From Nocardia ignorata NBRC 108230 (GTDB lineage: Bacteria > Actinomycetota > Actinomycetes > Mycobacteriales > Mycobacteriaceae), in contig NZ_BDBI01000009.1 in assembly GCF_001612905.1 (NCBI RefSeq), positions 1-64,000 on the forward strand: DNA of 64,000 nucleotides, written 5' to 3'. The notes below the pieces were generated by a model. The model had not been told where the DNA came from, ran no database searches, and worked only from the letters and a program-made list of their open reading frames with translations. Shown one piece after another: positions 18,343-28,884 of the stretch; positions within the stretch are counted from its first letter, which is position 1; every line of letters begins with the position of its first letter. The translations under genes were made by a program, and so were the position numbers.

Positions 18343-18457
18343 GAAGACCCGGATCGATACAGACGCGCGTGGGCACGGGGACTTCCCGGCGACCACGGGT
18401 TTTCGTGCCAGGGTGGACAGGACACCGCCGGTGCAACGTGAAGGGAGCGGCGAGACG

Positions 18458-19459
18458 ATGCGAGCGTGGCGAGTGGCGCGTCCCGGCCCGATCGGGTCCG
18501 CTGTTCCGCTGCGGTTCGGCCAGGAGCCGATGCCGGAACCCATGGCCGACGAACTACTGGTCAGGGTCCTTGCCTGCGGGGTGTGCCGTACCGACCTGCA
18601 TGTGGTGGAAGGCGACCTACCCGTCCACCGTTCGGGGGTGACCCCAGGGCACGAGGTCGTCGCGCAGGTCGTGTCGGTTCCGGAGGGATACAGCGGTGTG
18701 GCGGTCGGTGACCGGGTGGGTGTCCCGTGGCTGCGACACACCTGTGGGGTCTGCCGATACTGCCTGCGTGGCGCGGAGAATCTGTGCCCTCGGTCGCGCT
18801 ATACCGGATGGGACGCCGACGGCGGATACGCCGAATTCGCCGCGGTCCCCGTCGACTTCGCGCTCCCATTGCCTGCCGGCTATTCCGACGAGGAGCTTGC
18901 GCCGCTGCTGTGCGCCGGGGTCATCGGGTACCACGCGCTGGTGCGGGCCGAGGTACCGCCGAACGGCGTTCTCGGCATCTACGGATTCGGCGGTAGCGCC
19001 CATCTCACCGCGCAGATCGCATTGGCGCGAGGAGCTCGCGTCCATGTGATGACCAGAGACCCGGCGGCCAGGGAGCTGGCATCGGCGCTCGGCGCGGCTT
19101 CTGTGCAGGGTGCGGCCGACCCGGCACCGGAGCCGCTGGATTCCGCGATCCTGTTCGCCCCCGTCGGTGAACTGGTATTGCCCGCGATGGAGGCGCTGGA
19201 CGCCGGGGGGACGCTGGCGATCGCCGGAATCCACCTCACCGACGTCCCTCCGCTGAACTATCAGCGACACCTGTTCCGGGAACGCCAGATTCGCAGCGTC
19301 ACATCCAACACCCGAGCACAAGCCCGGGAATTCCTCAGCCTGGCGGAGCACTACCGGCTGAGGGTTTCGACCCATCGTTATCCGCTGGAGCACGCTGACC
19401 GCGCTTTGCTCGACCTCTCGCTCGGCCGATTCGACGGCGCGGCCGTGCTGGTGCCTTGA
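18458..19459 (+). CDS. Zinc-dependent alcohol dehydrogenase (MDR family)
   Basis: The 333-residue protein shows the catalytic-zinc motif [14 protein letters not shown], the structural-zinc loop with four cysteines ([15 protein letters not shown]), and a Rossmann motif [10 protein letters not shown] in which the usual GxGxxG is altered. It matches the AdhA / Rv1862 group. It oxidises primary alcohols or reduces aldehydes with NAD(P). The ATG at 18458 follows AAGGGAG; the frame is open far upstream but overlaps the hibernation-factor gene there. It converges with ppsA, with abutting ends. Confidence 0.9.
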   Translation: MRAWRVARPGPIGSAVPLRFGQEPMPEPMADELLVRVLACGVCRTDLHVVEGDLPVHRSGVTPGHEVVAQVVSVPEGYSGVAVGDRVGVPWLRHTCGVCRYCLRGAENLCPRSRYTGWDADGGYAEFAAVPVDFALPLPAGYSDEELAPLLCAGVIGYHALVRAEVPPNGVLGIYGFGGSAHLTAQIALARGARVHVMTRDPAARELASALGAASVQGAADPAPEPLDSAILFAPVGELVLPAMEALDAGGTLAIAGIHLTDVPPLNYQRHLFRERQIRSVTSNTRAQAREFLSLAEHYRLRVSTHRYPLEHADRALLDLSLGRFDGAAVLVP

Positions 19460-21790
19460 TCACGTCCGTCCGGCGGCCGGCGGCGCGTGACCGACAGTCC
19501 GCGGGGAAGTGTCTGCAGCGAGCGCGTGATCGAGCAGGACGCGGCGTTCGGCGGAGGCGACGACCCGGCGGGTCGCCGCGACCGCATCCGGCGTCACCGA
19601 CACCGACGTGATTCCCATGCGCACCAGATGTTCGGCGAACTCCGGCCGGTTCGAGGGCGCCTGACCGCACAGCGACGAGGTGATGCCAAGGCGCCGTGCG
19701 AGTCCGACGATGCGTGAAATGGCATCCAGCACAGCCGGATCCGATTCGTCGAACAGCTCGGCGCAGTCTTCGGAGTCGCGGTCGACACCCAGCATCAGCT
19801 GGGTCAGGTCGTTGCTGCCGATGGAGACACCGTCGATACCGAGACCGACGTATTCGGGGAGCCAGTGCAGCACCGAGGGGACCTCGGCCATCACCCAGCG
19901 GTGCAGGCCGCGTTGCCGACCCAGCTCGCTGGCGTCGATGAGTTCCAGGCACGCTTCCAGCTCCCACTTGGTGCGCACGAACGGGATCATCACGTGCAGA
20001 TTGGGATTATCCTGGCGGGCGCGCGCCAGCGCGCAGAGTTCGGCGTCGAACAGGTCCGGCTCACGGATGTAGCGGTAGCAGCCGCGGTAGCCGATCATCG
20101 GGTTGTGTTCGACGGGCTCGTATCGCTCGCCCCCGCGCAGTGCGCGGAATTCGTTGCTGCGGAAGTCGGTGGTGCGGTAGACCACCGGTCGAGCGCCGAA
20201 CGGCGTGGCGATCCGGTCGAGCGACTCGCTCAACCGGTCGATGAAGAGCCGCTGTTCTCCTCGCGCGAGAAGATCTCGGGGATGGCGGCCCTCGAGCGCG
20301 CGGGTCAGCAAGGTTTCGGCGCGCAACAGCCCGACTCCATCGACATCCTGCGCGGCGACGGCGACGGCCGCGTCAGGAGTGGCCAGATTGACGTAGATCT
20401 TGGTCGCGGTGGGCTCGGTGGCGAAGCTGTGCGGTGCGACGCGTCCGGCCGGACGTGGTGCCGGGACGTCGGTGGTTCCTGCCCTGACCTGCCCGGTGGA
20501 TCCGTCGACCGTCACCAGGGTGCCGTCGACGAGAGCCGAGGTGGCGGTGCGGGCACCGACGATGCAGGGAATTCCCAGTTCACGTGCCACGATCGCGGCG
20601 TGACACGTCATGCCGCCGCTGTCGGTGACCACGGCCGCGGCTCGCGACAACGCCGGTAGCCAGTCCGGATTCGTCATCGGCGCCACGAGCACCTCACCCG
20701 CGCGCAGCAGCTGCCCGAGATCCGGCGAAGCCAGCACGCGAACGGGCCCGGACGCCACACCGGGCGCCGCGCCGATGCCCTGGACAAGGGCCGCGTCGCT
20801 GGAGGGTTGCGAACTCGACGAGGTGGCGGCCTCGGTCGGCGTCGTGATGGGTCGCGCCTGCACGATCCAGAGAGCACCCTGCTCGTCGAAGACCCACTCG
20901 ACATCCTGGGGGATCCCGCCATGGTGGGCCTGTACCGACAGCGCCAGCCGCGCGACCGCCCGGGCCTGCTCGTCGGTCAGGACCGGGGAGGCGGCGTCGG
21001 TGGCATCCAGTTCGACCCGACGGTCGCCGTCCGGGCCGGACATGATCGCATAGCTTTGCCGTCCGATCCGGGTGCGCAGCAGGTCCGGGCCCGCCGCGTC
21101 GAGTAGGTAGGTATCGGGCTCGACCGCTCCCGAGACGACGACCTCGCCCAATCCCCGGGCGGCTTCGACGACGACACGATCGCGTCGCCGCGTCGCGGGA
21201 TCCGCGGTGAAGGCGACCCCGGCGGCTCTGGCATCGATCATGCGCTGCACGACGACGGCCATCGTCGGTCGCCCGCGCATCCCGCGGCGGGCCCGGTAGG
21301 TCAGCACCCGAGGGCTGAACAGCGAGGCCCAGCAGTCGACCACAGCGGCCAGCAGGGCGTCTTTGCCGCGAATGTTGGTGCGGGTCACGTTCATCCCGGC
21401 GAAGGAAGCGCCCGCGCTGTCCTCGCCGATCGCCGAGGAACGCACTGCGACCGGAATATCGTCACCGAGCGCGCCATAGGCCGACGAGACGGGCTCGCGG
21501 ACCATATCGTCGAGGTCGACAGCGCGGACCAGCTCCGCCATCTTCTCGCACAGGTCGGCGAGCTGGGCGGTGTCTGTCACCGAGGCCAGAGCTCGATCGT
21601 GGAGTTGCCCGAGTGCTGTGCCGACGGGACTGTCGGTGATCGCGTGTTCGTACGCGGCGGCCAGCACGACGAAACCGGCAGGCACCGGCAGATCCGCGGC
21701 GACGAGTTCGCCGAGATTGGCGCCTTTGCCCCCGGCCCGATCAGCGTCTTCGATCCGCAATTGCCTGAATTCTGCGACGAAATCGCCCAT
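19460..21790 (-). CDS. ppsA: Phosphoenolpyruvate synthase (pyruvate, water dikinase)
   Basis: The 776-residue enzyme converts pyruvate, ATP and water to PEP, AMP and phosphate. The N-terminal ATP-grasp half begins [10 protein letters not shown]. The swivelling phosphohistidine domain has the signature [18 protein letters not shown] with the catalytic His. The C-terminal TIM barrel contains [18 protein letters not shown] and the Cys-containing [13 protein letters not shown]. The ATG at 21790 follows GAGGACC. PEP synthesis from pyruvate fits gluconeogenic or lipid-fed, non-growing metabolism, in line with its neighbours. Confidence 0.93.
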   Translation of the reverse strand: MGDFVAEFRQLRIEDADRAGGKGANLGELVAADLPVPAGFVVLAAAYEHAITDSPVGTALGQLHDRALASVTDTAQLADLCEKMAELVRAVDLDDMVREPVSSAYGALGDDIPVAVRSSAIGEDSAGASFAGMNVTRTNIRGKDALLAAVVDCWASLFSPRVLTYRARRGMRGRPTMAVVVQRMIDARAAGVAFTADPATRRRDRVVVEAARGLGEVVVSGAVEPDTYLLDAAGPDLLRTRIGRQSYAIMSGPDGDRRVELDATDAASPVLTDEQARAVARLALSVQAHHGGIPQDVEWVFDEQGALWIVQARPITTPTEAATSSSSQPSSDAALVQGIGAAPGVASGPVRVLASPDLGQLLRAGEVLVAPMTNPDWLPALSRAAAVVTDSGGMTCHAAIVARELGIPCIVGARTATSALVDGTLVTVDGSTGQVRAGTTDVPAPRPAGRVAPHSFATEPTATKIYVNLATPDAAVAVAAQDVDGVGLLRAETLLTRALEGRHPRDLLARGEQRLFIDRLSESLDRIATPFGARPVVYRTTDFRSNEFRALRGGERYEPVEHNPMIGYRGCYRYIREPDLFDAELCALARARQDNPNLHVMIPFVRTKWELEACLELIDASELGRQRGLHRWVMAEVPSVLHWLPEYVGLGIDGVSIGSNDLTQLMLGVDRDSEDCAELFDESDPAVLDAISRIVGLARRLGITSSLCGQAPSNRPEFAEHLVRMGITSVSVTPDAVAATRRVVASAERRVLLDHALAADTSPRTVGHAPPAAGRT

Positions 21791-21875
21791 TTCGGTCCTC
21801 GTTTCCGTTCGGTGTCGGTTTCCAGCCTCGCCGGGAGCCGGACTCGCCGATACGGTCGAAGGTCCCGGGTGGTGA

Positions 21876-21889
21876 CGGGCATTGGTCCC
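21876..21889. promoter_or_regulatory. DosR-like dyad in the ppsA / DUF2267 divergent region
   Basis: CGGGCATTGGTCCC matches 10 of 14 core positions by eye. The surrounding 325 bp between the starts at 21790 and 22116 contain no gene that I can support; a further AAAGGGCCTTCAGCC lies at 21908. Confidence 0.3.
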
Positions 21890-22115
21890 GAGCGGACCCG
21901 GCCGGAACAAAGGGCCTTCAGCCGTCTCGGCGATGCCTTTCGGATCTGGGTCGGTCCGGCCCCGGCGCCGATGATGGAGTTATCGAGCACGCCCAGGGTG
22001 GACGACAACGAGGTTGGTCACCCAGCTACATCGGCACAGCGTGGTGATGGTGTAGCTCGTGCACCCCTCGCAGGTGAAGCCGTGGGGGACGGCGTCGACA
22101 ACCAGGAGAAACTTC

Positions 22116-22778
22116 ATGTCGAACCATCATGATCCACTGGCCCCGACGGTCCACACCGCCCATGTGTGGCTGCGCGCCGTAGCCGACGGCCTCGACACCG
22201 ATGATCGCCGGTTCGCCCTTCGCGCACTGCGTGCGTGGTTGCACACGGTGCGTGATCGGATCGGGACCGACAGTTCGGCGCACCTGTCCGCGCAGCTGCC
22301 CGAGCTGCTGCGTGGTGTCTACTTCGAGAACTGGGTGCCGAGCCATCTGCCGGTGCGGCACGGCATTCGGGAGTTCTGCGCCCAATTCGCCCGCGAAGCC
22401 GGGATCGAGCCCGAAGAGGTTCCCGCCGTGGTGGCGGCGGTGACCTACGCGCTGGACTCGCGATTCTCGCCCGGGCTGCTCCCGCGCGTCTTCGCCGGGA
22501 TGCCGATCATGCTGTTCCGCCTGCTGTACGGGGCGACATCCGACATCGCGGGCGAGCTTCGGCTGCCGGCACCCGATGTCGAGGAACAACCAGAGCCGGA
22601 TCGCTTGACACGACTCGAGCAGCACGTGACGACGCTCACCGAGGCGGTCATGGCGCTGTCGCACGGACTCGAACAGCTGCCGACCGACCCGGACACCCCC
22701 ACACGGACCGCGGAATCCGCTCGCCACGCGCATGATCTGCTGCTCGCGAGTGGCATCGGTACCGGCGGACCGGCATGA
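22116..22778 (+). CDS. DUF2267 protein
   Basis: The ATG at 22116 follows AGGAGA six bases upstream. The 220-residue soluble protein carries a DUF2267 fold in its first 150 residues: helices with RALRAWLHTVRDRIG, the family hallmark AQLPELLRG, and a second half-repeat with HGIREFCAQFAREAG. Residues 165-200 look like a short coiled coil (RLTRLEQHVTTLTEAVMAL). The molecular function of the family is unknown. It heads a three-gene run with a nitroreductase and a Ddn-like protein. Confidence 0.8.
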   Translation: MSNHHDPLAPTVHTAHVWLRAVADGLDTDDRRFALRALRAWLHTVRDRIGTDSSAHLSAQLPELLRGVYFENWVPSHLPVRHGIREFCAQFAREAGIEPEEVPAVVAAVTYALDSRFSPGLLPRVFAGMPIMLFRLLYGATSDIAGELRLPAPDVEEQPEPDRLTRLEQHVTTLTEAVMALSHGLEQLPTDPDTPTRTAESARHAHDLLLASGIGTGGPA

Positions 22779-22784
22779 CGGCCG

Positions 22785-23810
22785 GTGACTGGAACGGGGC
22801 CCCCGATGAGGATCACACGAACACCTGACCTGGCGACTGTGCACGCCGTGTACGAGCGAGCGGCCCGGGCTCCGTCGTTGCACAACAGCCAACCGTGGCG
22901 ATGGCGCTGGGACGGCGCCCGTGCCGCGCTGCTCGTCGATCGGGATCGGCTGCTGCCAGCCACCGACTCGTTCAACCGGGAGGGCATTCTCGGCTGCGGA
23001 GCGATGTTGCACCACGGCGAGGTCGCGTGGGCGGCGGCGGGTTGGGATACGCGGACCGCCCGCTTCCCGTCGCCGACCGTGCGCGGCCACATCGCGACGA
23101 TCGAACCCAGGGACTGGTGCGAGCCCCGAGAAGCCGACCGAGAGCTCGGTGCGGCGATCGACCGGCGATACAGCGACCGGATGCCCATGGACCCCCCGCC
23201 CGAATGGGTGACGACGCCGAAGATCTTGGAGTTCCTCGGCGACAGATCGCACACGAGGGTGACGTTTCTGGATGGCGACGGTGTCGACGCGCTGCGGCGG
23301 ATCTCGCAGCTCACCTGGCGACTACGCCGATACGACCCGAAATACGGTGCCGAATTGAGCTGGTGGACCTCGGGCCCGGAACGGAACAGCGATGGAGTTC
23401 CCGCTGCCGGGTTGCCTGCCGCTCCGGACCGGGGCCGCGTGCCGCTGGGCAGGGAGTTCCCCGCCGGTTCGGCCGCGTCACCGGATTGCGTCGCCGACGA
23501 CGCGGCCGAGGTCGTCGTGCTGTCGACCGAGAGCGATTCGGTGGAGGCCGTGCTGGATTGTGGGTATGCGCTGTCGGCGATTCTGCTCGAATGCACGGTG
23601 CACGACCTGTCCACCTGCACCGTCTCCCACGTCACGGAGCTGCCGTCGTCACGCGCGAAGGTGACAGATCTCGTGGGGCACTCGCACCCGCAGGTATTGG
23701 TCCGGATCGGTAGTGCAAGAACGCCTGCGCCTCCGCGCAGTCCGCGGCGCTCCGTCGACAGCGTTCTGGATGTCGAGGTCCGTGGCGGTGCGCCGATGAT
23801 CCGATCATGA
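22785..23810 (+). CDS. Second Acg-family nitroreductase-like protein
   Basis: The 341-residue relative of Acg has the hallmark APSLHNSQPWRWRW near the N-terminus, an RRYSDRMPMDPPP segment and a C-terminal half with LDCGYALSAILLEC. Flavin binding is expected by family. The start could be GTG at 22785 or ATG at 22806; neither has a clear ribosome site, so coupling to the upstream gene (6-bp gap) is likely. The stop overlaps the next ATG by four bases. Confidence 0.8.
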   Translation: MTGTGPPMRITRTPDLATVHAVYERAARAPSLHNSQPWRWRWDGARAALLVDRDRLLPATDSFNREGILGCGAMLHHGEVAWAAAGWDTRTARFPSPTVRGHIATIEPRDWCEPREADRELGAAIDRRYSDRMPMDPPPEWVTTPKILEFLGDRSHTRVTFLDGDGVDALRRISQLTWRLRRYDPKYGAELSWWTSGPERNSDGVPAAGLPAAPDRGRVPLGREFPAGSAASPDCVADDAAEVVVLSTESDSVEAVLDCGYALSAILLECTVHDLSTCTVSHVTELPSSRAKVTDLVGHSHPQVLVRIGSARTPAPPRSPRRSVDSVLDVEVRGGAPMIRS

Positions 23811-24328
23811 GCGTGTCGACGAAGTTCCAAGCACCCGGAGTCGGCGCGTCGTTACTGCTTTCGGTCCTGGGGATACCGTTCGTCGCGCGGTGCAGCCCCA
23901 CGATGGCCGAGCTGCGCTACCGAGGGCGGCGCTCCGGGCGTCGCATCGCGCTCCCCGTGGCGTACGCCAGAGTGGGGGAGCGCGCCGTCATCCGGGTGGC
24001 GCGCTCCGACACCAAGAAGTGGTGGCGCAATTTCACCTCGCCTCACCCGGTGTCGATCCGGCTACGAGATCGATGGGTCAACGGCGTGGCTCACGTCGCC
24101 CAGCCGGGCTCGCTCGAACACGAGGAGCTCGCGGCCCACTATCAGCAGACCTTCACCCGCTGTGCGGTTCCGGTGGACGATCCCCTGGTGGTGATCGAAC
24201 TGTCCCCGCGCCGAGGCGACCCTCGCGAATCGCGTGCCCGGCGCACGTCGAACGCGTTCTGGCGACGCTGGATGGTGTCGGTGACAGCTGGTGAGGCGTT
24301 GCGTTTCGCTGCTCCGGCGGTGGTCTAA
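23807..24328 (+). CDS. Ddn-like deazaflavin-dependent nitroreductase-fold protein
   Basis: This 173-residue protein begins with a short hydrophobic segment (residues 12-27). The split beta-barrel of the F420-dependent Ddn/quinone reductase family follows: AELRYRGRRSGRRIALPVAYAR and DTKKWWRNFTSPHPVSIRLR. The first part fits the usual LxTxGRxSG-type F420 contact. It overlaps the upstream nitroreductase by four bases. The following 238 bp to the convergent ATPase contain no gene I can support. Confidence 0.7.
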   Translation: MSVSTKFQAPGVGASLLLSVLGIPFVARCSPTMAELRYRGRRSGRRIALPVAYARVGERAVIRVARSDTKKWWRNFTSPHPVSIRLRDRWVNGVAHVAQPGSLEHEELAAHYQQTFTRCAVPVDDPLVVIELSPRRGDPRESRARRTSNAFWRRWMVSVTAGEALRFAAPAVV

Positions 24329-24566
24329 GGTGCTGGTCCGCGATGCCTCGCCTGGTATCGCGGTCATGGCGCTGCTCGCGGGGGGAACAGGGTAAGGCGC
24401 CGTTTACGGGTACGCCGCAGGGTCGGGTGCTGGTGTAGGTGTTCCCCGGATTGCCGGTGCGCATCCGGACGATCGCCACCGCTCTGGGTGCCGCGGTCGC
24501 CTGGTCGATCGCGCTGATCGCGATATCGGTCGGCGACACAACGGCGCGGTGTGACAGCTTGGTTCC

Positions 24567-27119
24567 TCATCTTCGACGGCGCCGCAGCATCTTGTGCGCT
24601 GTATCGGCCGCCAAGAGCGCGGGTATCGCGCAGGCCGCGAGGACCCATCCGAGCACGGTCGGCGGTGAGCCGCCGAGCAGTTCGGGAAGTGGCGGTACCC
24701 ACAGAAATACGACAAGCAGCGCGATCTCGATCGCGACGGTGGTCAGCAGCAGTGGATTCCCGCGCCATCCGGTCGCTCCCACCCAGCGTGTCTCACTCCG
24801 GCAGGCGAACGCGTTGGTCAGCTGGCCGAGGACGATCGCGACGAACAGCGCGCCCGACGCCGACGCGAGAGTGCCTGCGGCGACCTCGTCGCCCAGCCGC
24901 CAGCCCGCGACAGTCAGCACCGTGAGGAACGCACACATGGCGACGGTGGCCTCGGTAGCACCGAGCACACCGAATACCCGCCGCAACAGCGTGCGATCGA
25001 TGAGCGTGCCGGCCTTGGGCGGCCCGGACATGGTGCGCGGATTCGGTGGCTCGGCGCCCAGCGCGAGAGCGGGCAGCATGTCGGTTCCGATGTCGAGCGC
25101 GAGCACCTGCAATACGGTGAAACCGAGTGGAATCGTTCCGCCGCTCGCCGCCCAGAGCGCGAACGGCGCGAGTTCGGCGACATTGTCGGTCAGGTGATAA
25201 GTGAGAAACCGACGAATGTTGGCGAAGGTCGCACGGCCGAGCCGGATCGCGGCGACGATGGTGCCGAAATGGTCGTCCAACAGAACCAGGTCGGCCGCCT
25301 CGCGCGCCACGTCGGTACCCGAGGCGCCCATCGCGATGCCGATGTCGGCAGCGCGTAGCGCGGGACCGTCGTTCACCCCGTCGCCGGTCATCGCGACGAC
25401 ATGCCCTCGTCGTTGTAGCGCGGCGGCGATCCTCAGTTTCTGTTCGGGTGCGACCCTCGCGACCACCACTCCGCCGCGCTCGAGCAAGCTCGCCAGCCGG
25501 CCGTCGTCCTCGGGGAGGTCGGCCCCGGACAGGACGAGGCGGTCCGGACCGAACAGTCCGACCTGCTCGGCGATCGCGGCTGCTGTGCCGGGGTGGTCGC
25601 CGGTGACCATGGCCACCTGGATGCCGGCACTGCGGCAGTCGGCGATCGCCGTGGCGACGTCGGCGCGTGGTGGGTCTTCGAGGCCGATGACGCCGAGCAG
25701 GCGTGGCGTCGAGGCCGGGTCCGCGGCGCGGGCGACGGCGAGGACTCGGAGTCCGCGCGCGGTCATCTCCGCTACCCGGGCGGTGGCATCTTCGGTATCG
25801 GACTCACAGAGCGCCAGTATTGCTTCCGGTGCGCCGGTGATGTGCTCGCCGTCGGCATCGATCACGGATGCGCGGCGGGTATGGGTGTCGAACGGTGTGC
25901 GGTGCCATGGAACGGGTGGTGGGGCCGCGCCGGTGCGGGTGGCCAAAACATGGACGGCGACTTCCATCGGGTCGCCGATCGGCACCCACTTCGCCTGCAC
26001 GAATTGCGCGCGGGCGTCCGGGGAGCATCGCGCGGCGGAATCTGCCATTGTCGCGGTCGCCGCGATTGCCTCGGCGGTTCCGGTGAGGGTGGCGTCCGGG
26101 CTGTACCCGGTCCCGTCGACGATCACCGGGCCTGGCGGCGTCCATACTTCGACGACCTGCATCTCATTGCGCGTCAGGGTGCCGGTCTTGTCGGTGCAGA
26201 TGAAGGTCGTCGCGCCCAGCGTCTCGACCGCCTCGAGCCTGCGGACCAACGCGTTCTGCCCGGCCATCCGCTGTGCCGCCCTTGCCAGAGACAACGTGAC
26301 CGTAGGCAGCAGTCCCTCCGGAACCAGAGCGACGGTGACACCGATCGAGAACAGCAGGCTCTCGGTGAGGTCCCGTCCGAGAGCGGCGAAGACACCGAAC
26401 GACGACACGCCGACCAGGACGGCGATGAGCGCGACCAATCGCACTACCCGGTGCAGCTGACGAGTCAGTGGGCTGGGCGGTCTGGTCGCCCGAGCGGTGG
26501 CGGCGGCCAGGGTGGCCAGGCGGGTGGCCGACCCGATCCCGTGCACCTCCGCCTCACCTTGGCCTGCCACGACGTAGGTGCCGGCAAGGACGAGCTCGCC
26601 GATACCTCGTGGCACCGGTTCCGCCTCGCCCGTCAGCATCGATTCGTCCACGGCGACACGCCGAGCGGTCCGCATCGTCGCGTCGGCGCAGACTCGATCG
26701 CCCGCTTCGAGGACGAGGAGATCGCCGATCACGAGGGTGTCCGAGTCGACGGTGACGACGCGCCCATCGCGTCGTACCGCCGCTGTCACCGGGAGCAGAT
26801 CGTGGAGCCGTTGAGCGGCCCGATCGGCCCGGTATTCCTGGACGAACGCGAAGATACCGTTGAGGATCACCACGCAGGCGATGGCGATGGCAAGTGCCGG
26901 CATGCCGGCGATCAGCGCCAGTGCGGCGGCTATCCACAGCATGGCCGCGAAGAAGTGGGTCAACTGGCCCGCGAACTGCGAAATCCGATTCGGCGGAGGC
27001 GTCGCCGGCAGTGCGTTGGCGCCGTCACGGCGATGGCGCACGGCGGCTTCCGCGGATGTCAGTCCCCGGTAGCCGACCGTGGTCATCGCGACCTCGTGTG
27101 CGCCGGGGTCGAGCAGCAT
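24567..27119 (-). CDS. P-type cation ATPase, P2 class (second copy)
   Basis: The 850-residue pump has a cation-ATPase N-terminal domain (AEAAVRHRRDGANALP), LTGEAEP in the actuator domain, PEGLLPT in the ion helix, DKTGTLTRNE at the phosphorylation site, and TGDH and GDGVNDGPAL hinges. The C-terminal block has LALDIGTDMLPALALG, resembling Na/K- and H/K-type pumps more than CtpF. The ion is not assignable. ATG at 27119 is the first start; ATG at 27086 is an alternative with no better ribosome site. Confidence 0.9.
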   Translation of the reverse strand: MLLDPGAHEVAMTTVGYRGLTSAEAAVRHRRDGANALPATPPPNRISQFAGQLTHFFAAMLWIAAALALIAGMPALAIAIACVVILNGIFAFVQEYRADRAAQRLHDLLPVTAAVRRDGRVVTVDSDTLVIGDLLVLEAGDRVCADATMRTARRVAVDESMLTGEAEPVPRGIGELVLAGTYVVAGQGEAEVHGIGSATRLATLAAATARATRPPSPLTRQLHRVVRLVALIAVLVGVSSFGVFAALGRDLTESLLFSIGVTVALVPEGLLPTVTLSLARAAQRMAGQNALVRRLEAVETLGATTFICTDKTGTLTRNEMQVVEVWTPPGPVIVDGTGYSPDATLTGTAEAIAATATMADSAARCSPDARAQFVQAKWVPIGDPMEVAVHVLATRTGAAPPPVPWHRTPFDTHTRRASVIDADGEHITGAPEAILALCESDTEDATARVAEMTARGLRVLAVARAADPASTPRLLGVIGLEDPPRADVATAIADCRSAGIQVAMVTGDHPGTAAAIAEQVGLFGPDRLVLSGADLPEDDGRLASLLERGGVVVARVAPEQKLRIAAALQRRGHVVAMTGDGVNDGPALRAADIGIAMGASGTDVAREAADLVLLDDHFGTIVAAIRLGRATFANIRRFLTYHLTDNVAELAPFALWAASGGTIPLGFTVLQVLALDIGTDMLPALALGAEPPNPRTMSGPPKAGTLIDRTLLRRVFGVLGATEATVAMCAFLTVLTVAGWRLGDEVAAGTLASASGALFVAIVLGQLTNAFACRSETRWVGATGWRGNPLLLTTVAIEIALLVVFLWVPPLPELLGGSPPTVLGWVLAACAIPALLAADTAHKMLRRRRR

Positions 27120-27271
27120 CGTGTTCCCGGTTCACCGATCATGGTGCCTGCCGGCGGCCGTGACATCGGAGAGGTCGGCACCGGGCATCCGCCTGGCTGT
27201 TTTCGGTGTCATGACTACCAGCGTCGCCCTGCGCGTGGGGAGAGGAGCAGGGCCGAGGTGCCCGCACCGTG

Positions 27272-27285
27272 GGGACCAAAGCCAC
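27272..27285 (+). promoter_or_regulatory. DosR-box-like dyad between P-type ATPase and WS/DGAT gene
   Basis: GGGACCAAAGCCAC matches 11 of 14 core DosR positions by eye and lies 143-156 bp upstream of the acyltransferase start and a similar distance from the divergent ATPase start. The 308-bp region holds no gene that I can support. Confidence 0.45.
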
Positions 27286-27427
27286 ACTGAACGAACGCGA
27301 TCAGGACCGTCGGCCGCGGACCATCGCCTCTGACCGCTCCGGTCGGCACGTCGGAGGATGGATGTGGCGCCTCGCGACTGTGTGCGCGTTGGCGAAATGA
27401 CACGTACACCGATCGTGAGGTCGACTG

Positions 27428-28795
27428 ATGAGCGAGCTGCATCCCCTGGACGGGGGATTCATGGAGTTGGAGGACACCGACCGACATATCAGTCTGGGGA
27501 TCGGTGCCGCGGCGATCGTGGCCGGGCCCGCACCGACACGGGCGGAATTCGTCGAATGGTTACAGAGTCGCCTCGACCACGTGGATCGTCTCCGTGAGCG
27601 GGTGCGAAGTTCGCGATGGGACCTGACCGCACCGGTATGGGAGGCGGATCCACACTTCGACCTGGCCCACCATGTTCGCTGGATCGCTTTGCCGGAGCCG
27701 AACGACGAGTCGGCTCTGCGCGAGGTGATCGCCGCGGAGCTGGCGCAACGCCTGGACCGTGACCATCCGTTGTGGCAGTGCGTAGTCGTCGAACACCTGG
27801 CGGGTGATCGATGGGCGCTTATCGTGAAGGCCCACCACGCCATGGTCGACGGCATCTCGGGGATCTCTTTGTTCGAGCGGCTGTGCGAGCCGACCGAGGA
27901 TCGCTCCGTACCGGAGGTGCAGCCGAGTTCGCCTGTGCCGGGTCGCGGTCGGTTCTCTTTCGCGGCCAGGATTGTGCGCTTACCTGTGACGGCGCCCCGC
28001 TTCACGATCACGGCGATACGAAGCCTCGTACCGGTGGTGTGCGCCGCTGTCGCGCCGAGTGGCTCGTCTTCGTTGAACGGCCCCATCGGGCGGCAGCGAA
28101 GGTACGTCGTCGCCCGGTCTTCGTTGACCGACGTCCGTGAGATCGGGGCGGCGTTCTCGGCGTCGGTCAACGATGTGGCTCTGGCGGCCGTCACCTCCGC
28201 CTATCGCACCCTTCTGCTCCGGCGAGGCGAGGATCCGGGTATAACACGCCTGCGCATCCTGGTTCCGATCTCGGTCCGGCCGGGTACCGCCGGCGATGCG
28301 CTGGACAACCGGGTGTCGGCCATCATTCCGCATCTGCCCGTCGAGGTGTCGGACCCGGTCGAACGGCTCGACGCGGTCCACGCCCGGGTCACCTACCACC
28401 GCGCCAGGGGGGAAGCCGAGGCCGAGCGATCGATGCTGGAGGTGGCCGAATCGCTTCCCTACGCGGTCGTCGCATGGGCCTTCCGACTCGCGGGACATTT
28501 CCCTCAGCGCAGTGTCGCGGCCCTGGCGACGAATGTTCCCGGCCCGAGACGGCGGCTGGCACTGATCGGGCGTCCGGTCCTGGAGATCTTGCCGTGTATC
28601 CCGATCGCGATGCGACTGCGTACCACGATCGCGATTCTGAGCTATCAGCAACATCTCGTCTTCGGGATCACCGGTGACTACGACACGACTCCCGACATCG
28701 ATGTGCTCGCAGAGGGTATCGAGTGCGGCATCGCCGAGCTGTTGGCGCTGGCCCAAGATCGCGGTGAAGGCCACCCTTCGGATCCGGTCGGATAG
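27428..28795 (+). CDS. Wax ester synthase / diacylglycerol acyltransferase
   Basis: The 455-residue WS/DGAT enzyme has the catalytic motif HHAMVDG (about residues 136-142) and the usual N-terminal LDGGFMELE. The C-terminal half contains DNRVSAIIPHLPV and TNVPGPRRRLALIG, typical of the family. It joins acyl-CoA to diacylglycerol or a long-chain alcohol, making storage lipid. Tgs1 (Rv3130c) is a strongly induced DosR gene, and this context matches. Start ATG at 27428 is the first in frame, preceded by GAGG. Confidence 0.93.
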   Translation: MSELHPLDGGFMELEDTDRHISLGIGAAAIVAGPAPTRAEFVEWLQSRLDHVDRLRERVRSSRWDLTAPVWEADPHFDLAHHVRWIALPEPNDESALREVIAAELAQRLDRDHPLWQCVVVEHLAGDRWALIVKAHHAMVDGISGISLFERLCEPTEDRSVPEVQPSSPVPGRGRFSFAARIVRLPVTAPRFTITAIRSLVPVVCAAVAPSGSSSLNGPIGRQRRYVVARSSLTDVREIGAAFSASVNDVALAAVTSAYRTLLLRRGEDPGITRLRILVPISVRPGTAGDALDNRVSAIIPHLPVEVSDPVERLDAVHARVTYHRARGEAEAERSMLEVAESLPYAVVAWAFRLAGHFPQRSVAALATNVPGPRRRLALIGRPVLEILPCIPIAMRLRTTIAILSYQQHLVFGITGDYDTTPDIDVLAEGIECGIAELLALAQDRGEGHPSDPVG

Positions 28796-28884
28796 AGCGC
28801 ACTTCTCGTGATGCGAACAGGTCGTCGGTCTTCGCGTCGCGCTCCACCGCTCTTGGGTGCGAGAGGTTGTGCGAAAAAGGACGG

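Noticed and set aside
17879..18457. Possible N-terminal domain for the alcohol dehydrogenase
   Set aside because: The frame is open there but it is the shadow of the hibernation-factor gene; the dehydrogenase fold starts at 18458.
25593..27290. 565-codon plus-strand frame
   Set aside because: Antisense to the second P-type ATPase, with low-complexity Arg/Gly/Asp composition and no domain.
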